From Denitratisoma oestradiolicum (GTDB lineage Bacteria > Pseudomonadota > Gammaproteobacteria > Burkholderiales > Rhodocyclaceae), in NCBI RefSeq assembly GCF_902813185.1, contig NZ_LR778301.1, positions 2,046,001 through 2,110,000 of the forward strand: a DNA stretch of 64,000 bases. The letters run 5' to 3'. The stretch's first letter is position 1, and every line of letters begins with the position of its first letter. Shown here in pieces: positions 31,925 to 38,775 of this stretch. A program made the position numbers and the translations under genes. The notes beneath the pieces were generated by a model. The model saw only the letters and a list, made by a program, of their open reading frames with translations. It was not told the origin of the DNA and did not search any database.

Positions 31925-32341
31925 TCATGCGAAAAGGTTGTCTTCGACCGGGACGTCCACTACTTCGGGCGTCTCGGGCTCTTCGTCATCACCTCCATCG
32001 GCCGCCGCCGTCACTTTGGCCGCGGCACCTTTCCTGATCGCGCCTTCCGCCTTCTTGCCGGCGTCTTTCTTCGCCGCCTCGATAATGGATCGAGTCGCTT
32101 CCAGTTGATCGGCGAGCGACGTGTGCTCTTCGGCATAGCTGCGGAGCAATCCGACAAACTGCGCGTCAAGCTCTTCCGGCGTGCCGGTGAGCACCAGCGG
32201 AATCGCCAGCGCTTCGGCATCCTTGGCATCCTTCGGGGTCGGCCTCACCGTGACGGTGATCGCACCATCCCGACCGGACGACAGGGTGACCGCCAGCGCC
32301 GCGCAGCCCGCCAACAACGATTTGAGTTCCTGAAAAAACAT
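31925..32341 (-). CDS. PRTRC system protein E
   Basis: The 138-residue protein starts at 32341 after GGAGGTACCACC. It matches protein E of the cassette: MFFQELKSLLAGCAALAVTL, VRPTPKDAKD, and LVLTGTPEELDAQFVGLLRSY. A lysine- and alanine-rich linker and an acidic tail (DDEEPETPEVVDVPVEDNLFA) follow. It is probably cytoplasmic. The function is unknown. It is the first gene after ParB and has its own hairpin leader; its stop lies inside the ribosome-binding region of protein C. Confidence 0.85.
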   Translation of the reverse strand: MFFQELKSLLAGCAALAVTLSSGRDGAITVTVRPTPKDAKDAEALAIPLVLTGTPEELDAQFVGLLRSYAEEHTSLADQLEATRSIIEAAKKDAGKKAEGAIRKGAAAKVTAAADGGDDEEPETPEVVDVPVEDNLFA

Positions 32342-32414
32342 GGTGGTACCTCCAATGGAAAATGCAGGCGCACCACGACCCTTGCGGGGATCGTGGTCCC
32401 CGCGTTGGGTTGAA
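32342..32414 (-). ncRNA. radC-RNA-like leader of PRTRC E
   Basis: GTGGT pairs with ACCAC around the ribosome-binding site GGAGG, and the distal stem pairs GCGGGG with CCCCGC. Confidence 0.68.
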
Positions 32415-32425
32415 ATGAAACAGGC

Positions 32426-34105
32426 TTACTCGACGTTGAAGCGCATCGAGCGCGGCACCTTGCCCTCGTAGGGGAAGGCAGCCACGTTCAGCAGCGCCTT
32501 GATGATCTCGTCCTTCTTTCCGTTCATGGCCTTGGCAAATGCCCCGCCCATGGTGGCTTTCAGTCCGATCTCGTCGCACATCGCCTCGATCTCGCTCTTG
32601 GTGAGCAGCTTCAGAAAGTCTTCGCAGAGCTTCCAGTGCCGCGCCAGATCGATGTCGAGGTACTTGAGGAGCTGAACCAGGGTTTTCTCCTCAATGCCAT
32701 CGGCTGCCGATGCCGCCAGTCCCAGGAACATCTTTTCCCGGACCGCTTCATCCGACTGGGCAATGACCCGCGCCGCCTCGTCGGTCTTGAACGTGAAGCT
32801 CGCATAGTCCTGCTTCACGAGCGCGCTCAAGGCCTTGGTCAGCTTGGTATCGCCGATATGCCGGGCATTGCCTGACAGCGCGAGCGCAATGAGTACCGTG
32901 AGATTGCTCTCGCGATTCGCCATCAACTCCCGCCGCAGCGCCTTGCGCCACACCTCCAACCGATAATCCTTGACCCGTTGCGAGTCCTGGACCTTGGCTT
33001 CAGTCTTGGCGCCCGCCTTGACCGACGACTTGGACGTCGAGGCAGTCTTGCCGCCCGATCCCTTGCTCGAACTCGCCGCTGGCGCGTTTTTCTCCTTCTC
33101 CGCCTTGATGCGCAGCGCCACCTTCTTGGCATTGCATGACGCATCGAAACACAGATCGGGATAGACGTTCCCCAGCTTGCCCGGCACCGCGGAAATGGCG
33201 GCGCCAAAGTTCTTGCAAGCACGGCAGGCTTTCGCCTGATCGTCGCCGACGCCGGTATCGCCCTCCGCCACGAGTCGCAGCAAAGTGAAGTTTTCTCCGG
33301 GGCGAACAATCCGAATGGTCGGATAGTCGTCACTCAGAGACGCCTTCTTGGCATCCAGCGCGGCCTCGGCTTTCGCATCAAAGCATGCCCCGTGGGTGCA
33401 GTGCCCTGTCGCAATCGCCTCGCCGAAGAGCGCCTGCTGGTTCCCCGAGTTATGGGGACAACCGGCGCACTCGCCCTTGTCGAAGATGGCGCTTCCCAGC
33501 GCCCGCGAGATTTGTTCAAGTTGTCCGCGAAACTGGACTACCGTCGGCAGGCTGGCCTGGGAAAGCAGCTTCTCCAGCACCGCGTCCTGCTTGTCGCGCG
33601 TGACCGCCGCCAACAACTCGGCATGGCCCAACTGAATACGTCGCTCCGACAAGGCCCGACGGACCTTTTCCGAGCAATTCATCAGCGCGAGCCGCTTGTC
33701 GAGCGTCGACCGTGACCACCCCAGACGGCGGGCCGCCTCGTCCCGATCGCCCTGGCAACGTCCAAGAATCTTGGCCGCCGCTTCGGCTTCCTCGGTAGGA
33801 CTCATGTTGGCACGCTGAATGTTTTCGATCAGCGCCGCCTCATCGGCTTCGCCATCGTCGAGATCGCGCACCAGCACCGGGATTTCATAATCGTCCCCCA
33901 ACACCTTCTTCGCCGCCCGCCACCGGCGTTCGCCGGCGACGATTTCATAGCGACCCGAATCGCGGGGACGCACCAGAATCGGCTGAAGCACACCCTTCGA
34001 TTTCACGGACTCTTCCAGCTCCGTCATCTCCGAGGGGTCGAAGTAGCCACGAGGATTGCGGCCGGGAAGAATGTTCCCGACCTTGATTGACGCTTGTAGT
34101 TGCAT
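32426..34105 (-). CDS. PRTRC-type ParB protein
   Basis: The ATG at 34105 follows GGAGGCATC and gives 559 residues. The N-terminal ParB/Srx domain is clear: NPRGYFDPSEMTELEESVKSKG, then LQPILVRP and the CTP-binding type motif AGERRWRAAK, followed by IENIQRANMSPTEEAEAA. A helix-turn-helix (RDEAARRLGWSRSTLDKRLAL) binds DNA. A long C-terminal part follows with three CxxC-type groups (ECAGCPHNSG, CRACKNFG, CFDASC), which probably bind metal, and a helical domain. This is the ParB form that heads PRTRC cassettes. Its job may be element maintenance; no ParA gene is seen next to it. Confidence 0.88.
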   Translation of the reverse strand: MQLQASIKVGNILPGRNPRGYFDPSEMTELEESVKSKGVLQPILVRPRDSGRYEIVAGERRWRAAKKVLGDDYEIPVLVRDLDDGEADEAALIENIQRANMSPTEEAEAAAKILGRCQGDRDEAARRLGWSRSTLDKRLALMNCSEKVRRALSERRIQLGHAELLAAVTRDKQDAVLEKLLSQASLPTVVQFRGQLEQISRALGSAIFDKGECAGCPHNSGNQQALFGEAIATGHCTHGACFDAKAEAALDAKKASLSDDYPTIRIVRPGENFTLLRLVAEGDTGVGDDQAKACRACKNFGAAISAVPGKLGNVYPDLCFDASCNAKKVALRIKAEKEKNAPAASSSKGSGGKTASTSKSSVKAGAKTEAKVQDSQRVKDYRLEVWRKALRRELMANRESNLTVLIALALSGNARHIGDTKLTKALSALVKQDYASFTFKTDEAARVIAQSDEAVREKMFLGLAASAADGIEEKTLVQLLKYLDIDLARHWKLCEDFLKLLTKSEIEAMCDEIGLKATMGGAFAKAMNGKKDEIIKALLNVAAFPYEGKVPRSMRFNVE

Positions 34106-34177
34106 GATGCCTCCAATGAAAGAATGGCAGGCAGCCGCATCCCCGGACGGGAACGTAGCTGTCCCGCCCGGGTTGAA
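34106..34177 (-). ncRNA. radC-RNA-like leader of the PRTRC ParB gene
   Basis: The distal stem pairs CCCGGGCGGGA with TCCCGTCCGGG (10 of 11). The proximal stem pairs TGCCT with AGGCA over the ribosome-binding site. Confidence 0.75.
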
Positions 34178-34188
34178 ATGGTGAATGG

Positions 34189-34509
34189 TTAATGGGTGTG
34201 GCGTTGCCGGTAGCGTTGCAGCACCCGATCCCGAATTTCTTCGGCATCGAGGCCAAACAGACGGCAGCACGCCCGATAGGAAAATGCCTTTGATCGTTCC
34301 TTCGTTACCTGCATCCATTCGAGAATGTCGGCCCGTGTGGCAGCGGACACCCTCAAATCGAACAGGTCATGCAGCGATTTCTCCAGCAGGAGCCCATGTA
34401 GCCGCAGGATGTCATCCTCGGTCCATGGGGGCTCATCGTCGAATCTCGTTGCACACCCCGTGATGCATGACGATTCCGGTCGGATCATTTGTTCGTCTTG
34501 CCTGTACAT
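34189..34509 (-). CDS. Integrative-element protein of unknown function
   Basis: The ATG at 34509 follows GGAGGCGGTC and gives 106 residues. The sequence (PPWTEDDILRLHGLLLEKSL, VSAATRADILEWMQ) suggests a helical protein, possibly DNA-binding, but I do not recognise the family. A degenerate hairpin (CACCGA with TCGGTG) precedes it, so it may have a decayed leader of the common type. It lies between the recT gene and parB. Confidence 0.65.
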   Translation of the reverse strand: MYRQDEQMIRPESSCITGCATRFDDEPPWTEDDILRLHGLLLEKSLHDLFDLRVSAATRADILEWMQVTKERSKAFSYRACCRLFGLDAEEIRDRVLQRYRQRHTH

Positions 34510-34564
34510 GACCGCCTCCGGTGATAAGCATGAATGGCACCGATTTCGGTGTCACCCAGTACGC

Positions 34565-35488
34565 TCACTTGCCCTCTTCCCCGAAGATGTCAGTGACAGT
34601 GGACGGCGGATTGACCGAGGCGGCATTACGACCGGGACCGGAGTCCTTGTCGCCTTGCCCCTGCCCACCGGAATCCTGGTCCTCCGACTCATCGTCGATG
34701 ATCGGCGCCCAGGAGCCGTCGATAGCCTCGGTAATCCCAATGTTCTGGGTCTCGCCGCGCTCATGCAGCTCATCCATGGCAAGTGCCATCGCCAGTTCGG
34801 GTGACTTCGGCAGCAGGTTGCACAAACGGCGAATCAGGGTCTTGAGGCCCATGGGAATGAAATGCGTGTCCCAGGGGCTTTCCTTCCCATACTTCTTCGC
34901 CATCTGATAGCCACGGGACTTATCCCGCACCTGCTCGACCTGCTCGTTCGACATGGCGTGAAATGTGCGGGTGCCGTCCTTGAAAACTCCGACGGCATAG
35001 AACCCGACAATCATTCCGCGTTCCTCGTCGGATGCCGGAAAGCCATTCTTCTTCAACGGCTCGTGCATCAGTGAACGATTGAGGCCAAGCACGATGTCGA
35101 ACTTGTCGTTGATGCGCACCTCGTGGCCGTAGATGTCTTGCACGATCCCGCTGTTGCGAGCGAGCTTCATGAGGCCCTGATAGCCGGGAATCAACTGACA
35201 CTGGCTACCAAAGGGTACGAGGTGAGCTTCGCCCATCAGACCAATTTCCAGCCCCAACTGACAGGACTGGATGACCGCCGCAAAGACACTGCGAGGATCC
35301 GTTTCGGACAGCTTGGGATTCATGCGAAATGCAGTCAGAGCGATCCGCGCCATCCGATCCGGACTCAGGTGCTTGGGCAGCGCACGGGCGATTTCGCCCT
35401 TGAACTTCTCCAGCATGGTCGGAAACGGCACTACATTCGACGACGCGCCTTGACGGGACTTCTGGATATTGCGCAAGGTTTGAGACAT
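34565..35488 (-). CDS. recT: RecT-family single-strand annealing protein
   Basis: The ATG at 35488 lies after GGAGAAAACC and gives 307 residues. The core shows the RecT family pattern: LPKHLSPDRMARIALTAFRM, QSCQLGLEIGLMGEAHLVPFG, CQLIPGYQGLMKLARNSG and WDTHFIPMGLKTLIRRLCN. The C-terminus is an acidic, glycine-rich tail (DDESEDQDSGGQGQGDKDSG). RecT anneals single strands in homologous recombination, usually working with a RecE-type exonuclease, which is encoded directly upstream here, and with SSB, which is also present. Such modules let integrative elements recombine with each other or repair their DNA. Confidence 0.93.
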   Translation of the reverse strand: MSQTLRNIQKSRQGASSNVVPFPTMLEKFKGEIARALPKHLSPDRMARIALTAFRMNPKLSETDPRSVFAAVIQSCQLGLEIGLMGEAHLVPFGSQCQLIPGYQGLMKLARNSGIVQDIYGHEVRINDKFDIVLGLNRSLMHEPLKKNGFPASDEERGMIVGFYAVGVFKDGTRTFHAMSNEQVEQVRDKSRGYQMAKKYGKESPWDTHFIPMGLKTLIRRLCNLLPKSPELAMALAMDELHERGETQNIGITEAIDGSWAPIIDDESEDQDSGGQGQGDKDSGPGRNAASVNPPSTVTDIFGEEGK

Positions 35489-35560
35489 GGTTTTCTCCAA
35501 AGAAAATGGCGGAGATACCTGTCTCCCGAAGCGGGAAGTGGTATCCCCGCCGGGGTTGAT
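35489..35560 (-). ncRNA. radC-RNA-like leader of recT
   Basis: TCTCC pairs with GGAGA around a 12-base loop, over the ribosome-binding site. The distal stem pairs CCCGGCGGGG with TCCCGCTTCGGG. Confidence 0.72.
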
Positions 35561-35580
35561 GAACTACGAAATTCCGCCGA

Positions 35581-36414
35581 TCAGGCGGCGTCCAACTCGA
35601 AGGCTTCGGCGTTGGCAGCCCAGCGTGGCAACGAGATCAGTTCGATCTCGCCGCCAGGTTGATATGCCGGCCAGCTTCCAGACTCCTGGCACCACTTCAG
35701 CAGTTGAAGTGCCGCCCGGTACTTCGTGCGACCGACCTCGATGACTTCGGGATCGGCGCGATAGACCGCCACGGCGTACGGCGCCTCCTTCTCCACGGCG
35801 ACAAACAGAAATGGAAGCTCCATTCCGGTCACGGCCTTGATCCCATCGACGTAGAACGCCGCCTGGATGTCGTAGCCGAAGTTCGCGATGGATCGTGAGA
35901 AACCGCCGCTGCTTGCATCGATGCAGGTCTTGAGATCAACGATGGCTTCACCGTTGAACCAGTCCGGCCGACACTTGCAGGCCAGCCCGGTCGCCGGGTC
36001 GGTCCAGAATGCAGACAGCTCGGCCTCACCCTTACGGATCAGACTGGCTGCCCCTTGATGGCAATACACAGCCGCTCGCATGAGGGTCAAGGTGGCAATA
36101 TCTTCCGCGGTAATCAGCGTCTTGCCCTGATGCTCCTCCTCGAATCTGGCTGCCGCCTCCTTGCCTTCCTTGGTGCGACGGTCAAACTTCTCCGCCACCA
36201 CGAAATCCTCGGCAAAGCGTTCCTGTTCGAACACATAGGTATGGACCGCGGTACCGAATGCCATCGCTGGCGTCGGTTGGTGCGGATGGTCGAGGTATTC
36301 ACGAAGATGCGCCGGGCTCTTCAGCATCTTGACGATGCCGGAGTGTCCGATGGACTTGTCCGCGTGATACCGCTTGGCCGGCATGAGCAGCAGGCCGGGA
36401 TGATTCATTTGCAT
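35581..36414 (-). CDS. RecE-like PD-(D/E)XK exonuclease
   Basis: The ATG at 36414 follows GGAGGCGCC and gives 277 residues. It corresponds to the nuclease domain of exonuclease VIII (RecE) without the long N-terminal part of the E. coli protein. The N-terminus has AKRYHADKSIGHSGIVKML and GTAVHTYVFE. The active site is CKCRPDWFNGEAIVDLKTC (catalytic D and DLK), followed by GYDIQAAFYVDG, the helical motif with Q. The 5'-3' exonuclease would make single strands for RecT, encoded immediately downstream. It is intact by all visible residues. Confidence 0.88.
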   Translation of the reverse strand: MQMNHPGLLLMPAKRYHADKSIGHSGIVKMLKSPAHLREYLDHPHQPTPAMAFGTAVHTYVFEQERFAEDFVVAEKFDRRTKEGKEAAARFEEEHQGKTLITAEDIATLTLMRAAVYCHQGAASLIRKGEAELSAFWTDPATGLACKCRPDWFNGEAIVDLKTCIDASSGGFSRSIANFGYDIQAAFYVDGIKAVTGMELPFLFVAVEKEAPYAVAVYRADPEVIEVGRTKYRAALQLLKWCQESGSWPAYQPGGEIELISLPRWAANAEAFELDAA

Positions 36415-36480
36415 GGCGCCTCCGGATAGAAATGCCGGAAGCACAGACCCGGACCGGGTTGTGTCCCCGGCTGGGTTGGA
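36415..36480 (-). ncRNA. radC-RNA-like leader of the RecE-like gene
   Basis: TCCGG pairs with CCGGA over the ribosome-binding site GGAGG. The distal stem pairs GCCGGG with CCCGGT around ACACAA. Confidence 0.72.
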
Positions 36481-36483
36481 AAA

Positions 36484-36511
36484 TGCTGTTTGTTTCGAGC
36501 GGCCAGCTACC
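36484..36511 (-). promoter_or_regulatory. Repeated motif copy 3, candidate promoter or operator
   Basis: Same 28-bp motif as at 27930 and 37934, lying between a terminator hairpin (36590-36605) and the RecE-like gene leader. Confidence 0.5.
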
Positions 36512-36589
36512 GCTAATTGCTCGGGCGGATAACCGCTCGATCAAATTCTGTTTTCCGCAGGGCGCTCAGCGCGAACGCCCTCGGGAAAG

Positions 36590-36605
36590 CCCCGGAGTCC
36601 CGGGG
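36590..36605 (-). terminator. Hairpin after the 53-codon gene
   Basis: CCCCGG (36590-36595) and CCGGGG (36600-36605) form a 6-bp stem with a 4-base loop; on the minus strand CTTTCCC follows. It sits just after the stop of the small gene at 36612 and is a probable weak terminator. Confidence 0.5.
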
Positions 36606-36611
36606 CGAGAT

Positions 36612-36773
36612 TCATTCGGCTTTCCTGGACAGCCCCGACAGCACCAGCGCTTTGCGCAGCATGTCTCGGGTTTCCGGATCGGTCTTGCCGGCCTTCAGCC
36701 GTTGATAGAGATCGCAGGCAAAGGCCATCGGCAGGGGATCGAAGAGTCGAACGATGAAGGGATTGGATTTCAC
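36612..36773 (-). CDS. Short gene, 53-residue protein of unknown function
   Basis: A GTG at 36773 has AGGAG seven bases upstream and opens a 53-residue frame that ends with TGA at 36612. The protein starts MKSNPFIVRLFDPLPMAFAC and ends LSGLSRKAE. It contains a helical middle (DLYQRLKAGKTDPETRDMLR) and no membrane segment. It is too short for a usual gene finder, yet the ribosome-binding site, the codon use and the following hairpin all fit a real gene. The family is unknown. Confidence 0.6.
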   Translation of the reverse strand: MKSNPFIVRLFDPLPMAFACDLYQRLKAGKTDPETRDMLRKALVLSGLSRKAE

Positions 36774-36834
36774 GATTTTCTCCTGAGGTTGGTTGAACAG
36801 CCACAGCGAAAATCACTCCGATGGTGGAGCGATC

Positions 36835-36880
36835 CCCGCAGGACAAAGGGCTCTCGTGGGAAAGCGCTTTGTCCTGCGGG
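36835..36880. repeat. 14-bp perfect inverted repeat between two short genes
   Basis: CCCGCAGGACAAAG (36835-36848) and CTTTGTCCTGCGGG (36867-36880) are perfectly complementary around an 18-base loop. It lies between the 25-codon and 53-codon genes. It is too long to be a chance fold and has no T run, so it may be a leader structure or a protein-binding site. Confidence 0.65.
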
Positions 36881-36906
36881 AAGTCCCCCACAGGCAGTGC
36901 TGCACG

Positions 36907-36984
36907 TCAGATGCCGAGCGCGCGAACGATCGGACGGCTGATGATCCAGCCAGAAATGCAGCAAGCGAGAAGAACGAGTTCCAT
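36907..36984 (-). CDS. 25-residue membrane peptide
   Basis: The ATG at 36984 is preceded by AGGAGGCACTTC and by a full two-hairpin leader. It encodes MELVLLACCISGWIISRPIV followed by RALGI and a TGA stop at 36907. Almost all of it is one hydrophobic segment with basic residues after it, as in small single-pass membrane peptides. The next gene upstream (37310) starts in a similar way (MERVILVLAMLAG), so the two may be related. The leader and ribosome-binding site are the evidence that it is expressed. Function is unknown. Confidence 0.6.
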   Translation of the reverse strand: MELVLLACCISGWIISRPIVRALGI

Positions 36985-37057
36985 GAAGTGCCTCCTGAAA
37001 TGAAAAAGGGGGCACCCCTCCCCTGACGCGGAGGCAATGCCCCCGCACGGGGTTGAA
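36985..37057 (-). ncRNA. radC-RNA-like leader of the 25-residue peptide gene
   Basis: GTGCC pairs with GGCAC and adjacent CC with GG over the ribosome-binding site. The distal stem pairs CCCCGTGCGGGGG with CCTCCGCGTCAGGGG. Confidence 0.72.
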
Positions 37058-37061
37058 AGAA

Positions 37062-37310
37062 TCAGGCGATGACTTCGAAGGAAGCCGTTGCCTTGCTACC
37101 GAGATCGTTGCCGATCCCATTGCGGCGCATGTACGCCGGGATGTCGTACTGCTTCCAATCCGTCGTCGGTTCCTCGACCGGTTCAGGCTTGCTCACCTGG
37201 CGCGGCGTCCGTGCAAAAAACCCTTTGAGGGCTTCCACGGTGGACTGGAGAAACGAGAGAATCAGATGCAGTCCCGCCAGCATGGCCAGGACGAGAATGA
37301 CGCGTTCCAT
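37062..37310 (-). CDS. Small single-pass membrane protein of the element
   Basis: The ATG at 37310 follows AGGAGGTTTGTTC and gives 82 residues. The N-terminus MERVILVLAMLAGLHLILSF forms one membrane helix. The rest is soluble: a proline- and charge-rich part (RTPRQVSKPEPVEEPTTDWK) and QYDIPAYMRRNGIGNDLGSK. The family is unknown. It lies downstream of ssb, with its own leader, and upstream of the 25-residue peptide gene. Confidence 0.65.
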   Translation of the reverse strand: MERVILVLAMLAGLHLILSFLQSTVEALKGFFARTPRQVSKPEPVEEPTTDWKQYDIPAYMRRNGIGNDLGSKATASFEVIA

Positions 37311-37377
37311 GAACAAACCTCCTGAAGTAAATGGAGGTCCGTTCCCAGCCGGGAAGGAAGACCTCCCGGCGGGGAAA
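37311..37377 (-). ncRNA. radC-RNA-like leader of the small membrane protein gene
   Basis: ACCTCC pairs with GGAGGT perfectly around a 10-base loop, covering the ribosome-binding site. The distal stem pairs TTCCC..CCGGGA with TCCCGG..GGGAA. Confidence 0.75.
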
Positions 37378-37393
37378 CTATGAAACGTGACGC

Positions 37394-37858
37394 TCAGAAC
37401 GGCTCGATGTCGGGTACGTCCTCGAATGCGGGTCCCGAAGCGGCAGCGGGTTTTGCGTTACCGTTGCCGGTACGCTTGCCAGTGCGCTTGCTGTTACTGG
37501 CTTCCGGAGCATCGCTATCGGAAGGCCGACTGCCCAGCATCTTCATCTCGCTGGCGAGGATCTCGACCACGTAACGATCCTGGCCGTCCTTGTCCTGCCA
37601 TTTGCGGGTCTGGATGCGACCTTCGACGTAGATGGGGGAGCCCTTTTTCAGGTACTCGCCAACGACTTCGGCAGTACGACCGAAAAAGACGACGCGGTGC
37701 CATTCGGTGATTTCCTTGCGCTCACCGGACGACTTGTCCTTGTACGTCTCCGTCGTTGCGATCCGAATGGTGGCGATCGCTTCGCGGCTCTGGGTGTAAC
37801 GAACCTCTGGGTCGGCACCGAGGTTGCCGATGAGGGTGACTCTGTTGAGTGATGCCAT
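37394..37858 (-). CDS. ssb: Single-stranded DNA-binding protein
   Basis: This 154-residue protein is an SSB of bacterial type. The OB fold covers residues 1-110: [57 protein letters not shown] and [13 protein letters not shown] flexible linker ([20 protein letters not shown]) leads to the acidic tip DIEPF. Chromosomal SSB usually ends DDIPF; here the last residues differ, which could change the binding of partner proteins. It is a typical partner of RecT. The gene has a hairpin leader and diverges from the gene at 38122. Confidence 0.95.
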   Translation of the reverse strand: MASLNRVTLIGNLGADPEVRYTQSREAIATIRIATTETYKDKSSGERKEITEWHRVVFFGRTAEVVGEYLKKGSPIYVEGRIQTRKWQDKDGQDRYVVEILASEMKMLGSRPSDSDAPEASNSKRTGKRTGNGNAKPAAASGPAFEDVPDIEPF

Positions 37859-37928
37859 GTTGCCTCCTGACGAAAAAAGTTGGCAGGAAGGCCGTCAGTT
37901 CCTGACGGGGTATCCCCGCCGGGGTTAA
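37859..37928 (-). ncRNA. radC-RNA-like leader of ssb
   Basis: The ribosome-binding site AGGAGG is in the right arm of a short proximal stem (CCTG with CAGG). The distal stem differs from the others: CCGTCAG with CTGACGG, 7 bp, loop GAA. Confidence 0.65.
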
Positions 37929-37933
37929 GTAAA

Positions 37934-37961
37934 TGCTGTTTATTTCGGAAGGCCAGCTACC
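37934..37961 (-). promoter_or_regulatory. Repeated motif copy 4, candidate promoter or operator
   Basis: The fourth copy of the motif with TGCTGTTT and GGCCAGCTACC. It lies in the space between ssb and the divergent gene at 38122, where the promoter for ssb and the genes after it must be. Confidence 0.5.
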
Positions 37962-38121
37962 TTCACCGTGCCCACCATAAGGAGGACATGTGATGGGCGC
38001 ATTCTGGTCGCCGCAGATAGGTGCGGGCATTCGAAATGCGTACTTTGCGGTCACATTTCGGAACGCTGGCGGCAATTGCCTTGACTACCCTCCCTACGCT
38101 CTATCCATCGGGAGACATCAC

Positions 38122-38775
38122 ATGGCACAACGGCAATACACCCCCTCGGCGCACATTCCCACTATCCGGCAAAGCAACAGTCGTCCGTTCATTACACAGA
38201 AGGCAGTGCTCAACTCGCTTCACGCCCAACAGATTTTCGAGCGCGGTTTCGATATGTGCGCGAATGCCCTGTTTTCTCTCACCGTCGTATTGCGGTTCAT
38301 CGGAACGGAGGACCAGGCCCAAGGGGTGGAAGCCATGGTCGATGATCTCCTCGACAAGACGCTGGATGAGATTCGCCAGGAGTCGATACGGCTACAGGAA
38401 CTCAGCGAGGCCAATGGATGTGAAACAACGATCGGCTATACCAACGCCAGGACCATCGAGATTCAGATCACGTCGCCTCGCTCGATCCGGTTCCTGGCGA
38501 TCATCCGGGAGTTCGATTCGCTGATCGCGCGAATGGATGCCTTGTGGCTTGCCTGCGTGATCGACGACACCAACTATGCTCTTGGCGCCTATCAATGGAA
38601 GCGCAAGATTCTTCGATTGGCCGGCCAGATTCGCAACATCGCGACCCGTGCCGTCCTGGCTGCGCGCAAGAAGGAATCAACCGAAATCGCCACCGAGGCC
38701 AAGGAATCAGCGGTTGTCAATGAAATGGCAGCGCCGGTGACAGAGACCCCGGCCATTCCGATCTCCGTGGTGTAG
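38122..38775 (+). CDS. AcaB/PFL_4669-like integrative-element protein (tentative)
   Basis: The ATG at 38122 has GGGAGA upstream and gives 217 residues; the frame continues further up but with no better start. The protein (RQSNSRPFITQKAVLNSLHAQQIFERG, shortened here to residues 14-40) is helical, with a lysine- and alanine-rich C-terminus. Its position next to ssb, and its general look, recall the PFL_4669 / DUF1845 family of integrative elements, which includes the AcaB protein. I am not sure of this. It abuts the helicase gene (TAG GTG), so both are probably made from one transcript. Confidence 0.5.
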   Translation: MAQRQYTPSAHIPTIRQSNSRPFITQKAVLNSLHAQQIFERGFDMCANALFSLTVVLRFIGTEDQAQGVEAMVDDLLDKTLDEIRQESIRLQELSEANGCETTIGYTNARTIEIQITSPRSIRFLAIIREFDSLIARMDALWLACVIDDTNYALGAYQWKRKILRLAGQIRNIATRAVLAARKKESTEIATEAKESAVVNEMAAPVTETPAIPISVV

